DNA of 8,172 nt from assembly GCA_023435325.1 (NCBI GenBank), contig JAEYRT010000177.1, positions 1-8,172 of the forward strand. The letters are read 5' to 3'. The translations under genes and the position numbers were made by a program. This DNA is from Pseudomonadota bacterium. Lineage in GTDB: Bacteria > Pseudomonadota > Gammaproteobacteria > Burkholderiales > Burkholderiaceae_C. Positions 6,723-8,172 of the stretch are shown here, piece after piece (positions within the stretch are counted from its first letter, which is position 1; each line of letters starts with the position of its first letter). Under the pieces are notes generated by a model. That model did not search any database, was not told where the DNA came from, and worked only from the letters and a program-made list of their open reading frames with translations.

Positions 6723-7082
6723 ATGAACCTGATCACACGAAAACTGCCGTTCCATGCACGCAAGCTGTTGCTGCTGACCAGCCTGAGTCTGGGTCTGGGC
6801 GGAGCCACATCCCTGATGGCGCAGACCACGACCGCACCTGCAGGCGCAGCCAGCGGCAACACCACCACCCCGACGGACCGCAGCAAGCAGCCAGACGCAC
6901 AAGATGCGCACCGTCTGAGCTTTCAGCGTGCGGATGCCAACAACGATGGCAAGCTCAGCCGCGAAGAGGCACAGAACCTGCCAGCGATTTTTGAGAAATA
7001 CAACGAATGGGACCACGACGGCGATGGCAACATCTCGGAAAAAGAGTTCCTGGACCGAGCCAGCACCACCTCGTCGAAATAA
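6723..7082 (+). CDS. Small exported EF-hand calcium-binding protein
   Basis: The 119-residue product starts with a basic n-region and a leucine-rich hydrophobic stretch (about 14-30). Cleavage is likely after ATSLMA (A33), exporting about 86 residues to the periplasm or beyond. A Thr/Ala/Gly/Ser-rich linker (34-52) follows. Two canonical EF-hand loops come next: DANNDGKLSREE (71-82) with D71, N73, D75, S79 and E82 as ligands, and DHDGDGNISEKE (97-108) with D97, D99, D101 and E108. The pair should bind Ca2+ in tandem. The role is unknown; such proteins are common in betaproteobacterial envelopes and may sense or buffer calcium. The ATG at 6723 has AAGGAG five bases upstream; an in-frame GTG just before it at 6720 is too close to that signal. 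It is divergent from the adenosyltransferase gene and has its own likely hairpin downstream. Confidence 0.87.
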   Translation: MNLITRKLPFHARKLLLLTSLSLGLGGATSLMAQTTTAPAGAASGNTTTPTDRSKQPDAQDAHRLSFQRADANNDGKLSREEAQNLPAIFEKYNEWDHDGDGNISEKEFLDRASTTSSK

Positions 7083-7123
7083 GTGATCCACCGCCTATGA
7101 CACCCGCAGTTTTGACGAATGCA

Positions 7124-7147
7124 GCAGCGCCTTTTTACGGGCGCTGC
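7124..7147. terminator. GC-rich hairpin after the EF-hand gene, possible terminator
   Basis: GCAGCGCC (7124-7131) and GGCGCTGC (7140-7147) form a perfect 8-bp, very GC-rich stem around the loop TTTTTACG. It lies 41 bases after the EF-hand stop and 59 bases before the next start. No U-tract follows the stem on either strand; the only T-run is in the loop, so it is not a textbook terminator. A second small dyad, GGTGA-ctt-TCACC (7152-7164), follows closely. It could end the upstream transcript with help from Rho, or be part of the control region of the lactate dehydrogenase gene. Confidence 0.45.
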
Positions 7148-7178
7148 AAGCGGTGACTTTCACCATGCGGTGGTAATC

Positions 7179-7204
7179 TTTGGCACTCCCCTTGGAGTCC
7201 CAGA
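7179..7204 (+). promoter_or_regulatory. Hairpin that would enclose the ribosome binding site of the D-lactate dehydrogenase gene
   Basis: TGG (7181-7183), a C-C mismatch, then ACTCC (7185-7189) pair with GGAGT (7194-7198) and CCA (7200-7202) around the loop CCTT. The stem can be extended by one G-U and one A-U pair to 7179-7204. The Shine-Dalgarno GGAG (7194-7197), nine bases before the ATG at 7207, lies wholly inside the stem. If the structure forms in the mRNA, it would limit ribosome access and make translation conditional on opening. The pairing is seen in the sequence; its function is inference. Confidence 0.4.
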
Positions 7205-7206
7205 AG

Positions 7207-8172
7207 ATGAACGCACCGCACACCACCACGCAGCTGTCCCGTACCATTCCCCAGGCTTTTGTCGATGCGCTGCACCACCGTTTCGGCACGCAATGCTCCA
7301 CTGCCCAGGCCGTACGTGAGCAGCATGGCCGTGATGAAGGCTCCATTGAGGCCCCGCCTCCGGTGGCCGTGGTGTTTGCCCAGAACACACAGGATGTGGC
7401 CGATTGCGTCAAGCTGGCTGCCCAACACAATGTGCCTGTGATTCCTTATGGCGCTGGCACCTCACTCGAAGGCCATTTGCTGGCCGTGCAAGGCGGTGTG
7501 AGTCTGGATGTTTCGCGCATGAACCAGATCGTGCGCATCAACGCGGAAGACATGACGGTGACCGTGCAGCCCGGCATCTTGCGCAAGGCCTTGAACGAAG
7601 CCATCAAAGACCAGGGCCTGTTCTTCCCAATTGACCCCGGTGCCGATGCATCGATCGGCGGCATGGCCGCCACACGCGCCAGCGGCACGAATGCCGTGCG
7701 CTACGGCACCATGCGCGAAAACGTGCTGGCGCTGGAAGTGGTGACCGCCAGCGGCGAGATCATCCGTACCGGCAACCGCGCCAAAAAGAGTGCGGCTGGT
7801 TACGACCTCACACGCTTGCTGGTGGGCAGCGAAGGCACGCTGGGCATCTTTACCGAAATCACGCTGCGTCTGTATCCGCTGCCTGAAGCGGTAAGCGCTG
7901 CGGTGTGTTCGTTTAACACCGTGGCCGATGCCGTGCACACCGTGATCCAGACCATCCAGATGGGCGTGCCGATTGCGCGGGTGGAACTGGTCGATGCGGG
8001 CACGATCGCCATGGTCAACAAGCACAGCAACCTCACGCTGCGCGAAGCACCCACGCTGATGATGGAGTTCCACGGCTCGCCCAACGGCGTGAAAGAGCAG
8101 GCCGAAACGGTGCAAGACATTGCAGCCGAATTTGAGGCCCAAGGCTTTGAATGGGCCGACACGCCCGAAGCG
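7207..8172 (+). CDS. dld: D-lactate dehydrogenase (cytochrome)-type FAD flavoprotein; C-terminus cut off by the window edge
   Basis: It is predicted to oxidise D-lactate, or a related D-2-hydroxy acid, to the 2-oxo acid and pass electrons to the respiratory chain. Only 322 residues are visible; the family usually has about 450-500. The PCMH-type FAD-binding domain spans about residues 50-227. Within it are IPYGAGTSLEGH (79-90), PIDPGADASIGGMAATRASG (141-160), TNAVRYGTMRENV (161-173), KKSAAGYDLTRLLVGSEGTLG (193-213) and the ITLRLYPLPEA end. The start of the FAD-oxidase C-terminal domain follows (about 228 on). The sequence closely resembles human LDHD and yeast Dld1. The GlcD subunit of glycolate oxidase is the main alternative, but the FFPIDPGADAS segment and LDHD-like C-terminal region favour lactate dehydrogenase. 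The ATG at 7207 follows GGAG by nine bases, inside a possible hairpin. The catalytic C-terminal histidine region is outside the window. Confidence 0.9.
   Translation, partial: MNAPHTTTQLSRTIPQAFVDALHHRFGTQCSTAQAVREQHGRDEGSIEAPPPVAVVFAQNTQDVADCVKLAAQHNVPVIPYGAGTSLEGHLLAVQGGVSLDVSRMNQIVRINAEDMTVTVQPGILRKALNEAIKDQGLFFPIDPGADASIGGMAATRASGTNAVRYGTMRENVLALEVVTASGEIIRTGNRAKKSAAGYDLTRLLVGSEGTLGIFTEITLRLYPLPEAVSAAVCSFNTVADAVHTVIQTIQMGVPIARVELVDAGTIAMVNKHSNLTLREAPTLMMEFHGSPNGVKEQAETVQDIAAEFEAQGFEWADTPEA

Noticed and set aside
6557..6886. The upstream extension of the adenosyltransferase frame, which stays open for a further 110 codons.
   Set aside because: The ATG at 6556 has an ideal Shine-Dalgarno and matches the family N-terminus. 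The extension overlaps the EF-hand gene on the other strand and has no resemblance to PduO proteins.
6579..7101. The 10-base direct repeat CGCCTATGAC on both sides of the EF-hand gene (6579-6588 and 7092-7101), considered as target-site or recombination traces.
   Set aside because: Shared 10-mers are expected many times by chance in 8 kb, the flanks diverge at once, and there is no integrase or transposase.
1..8172. A possible novel defence, mobile or biosynthetic system.
   Set aside because: Every long coding region belongs to a recognisable housekeeping or metabolic family with even base composition, and no integrase, transposase, toxin-antitoxin pair, CRISPR repeat or tRNA-associated attachment site was seen.

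Overview
The window looks like chromosomal DNA of a betaproteobacterium, most likely a member of the Comamonadaceae (Comamonas, Delftia or Acidovorax-like). The basis is high G+C with strong G/C preference at third codon positions, protein sequences resembling that group from memory, and an intergenic element at 894-972 similar to a repeat I associate with the family. The genus cannot be fixed without a database search.

Layout: three genes lie on the minus strand at the left. They are a partial threonine ammonia-lyase (1-872, cut by the left edge), an AidB-type acyl-CoA dehydrogenase (980-2638) and a full-length RecQ helicase (2717-4585, TTG start). Transcription runs recQ, aidB, then the ammonia-lyase gene. 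recQ and aidB are 78 bases apart, so two DNA-damage-related genes may share a transcript. A structured 107-base spacer separates aidB from the ammonia-lyase gene.

Divergent from recQ is a plus-strand gene for an outer-membrane lipid A 3-O-deacylase (PagL family, 4781-5338). It is followed by a strong hairpin and then a YdiI-like hotdog acyl-CoA thioesterase (5472-5897). The thioesterase converges, across a long hairpin (5920-5953), on a minus-strand PduO-type cobalamin adenosyltransferase (5981-6556). Divergent from that is a small exported EF-hand protein (6723-7082). Last is a D-lactate dehydrogenase (cytochrome)-type FAD flavoprotein (7207-8172, cut by the right edge).

The genes look like housekeeping and metabolic genes with no shared pathway: amino-acid breakdown, DNA maintenance, lipopolysaccharide remodelling, acyl-CoA hydrolysis, B12 cofactor activation and lactate oxidation. 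I see no transposase, phage gene, tRNA, rRNA, CRISPR array or defence cassette, and no evidence of an undescribed multi-gene system. The points worth a second look are small: an apparently missing catalytic acid in PagL, a hairpin that would cover the ribosome binding site of the lactate dehydrogenase gene, a terminator-like hairpin pressed against the thioesterase start, and the structured element after aidB. No stretch longer than about 190 bases lacks a gene.
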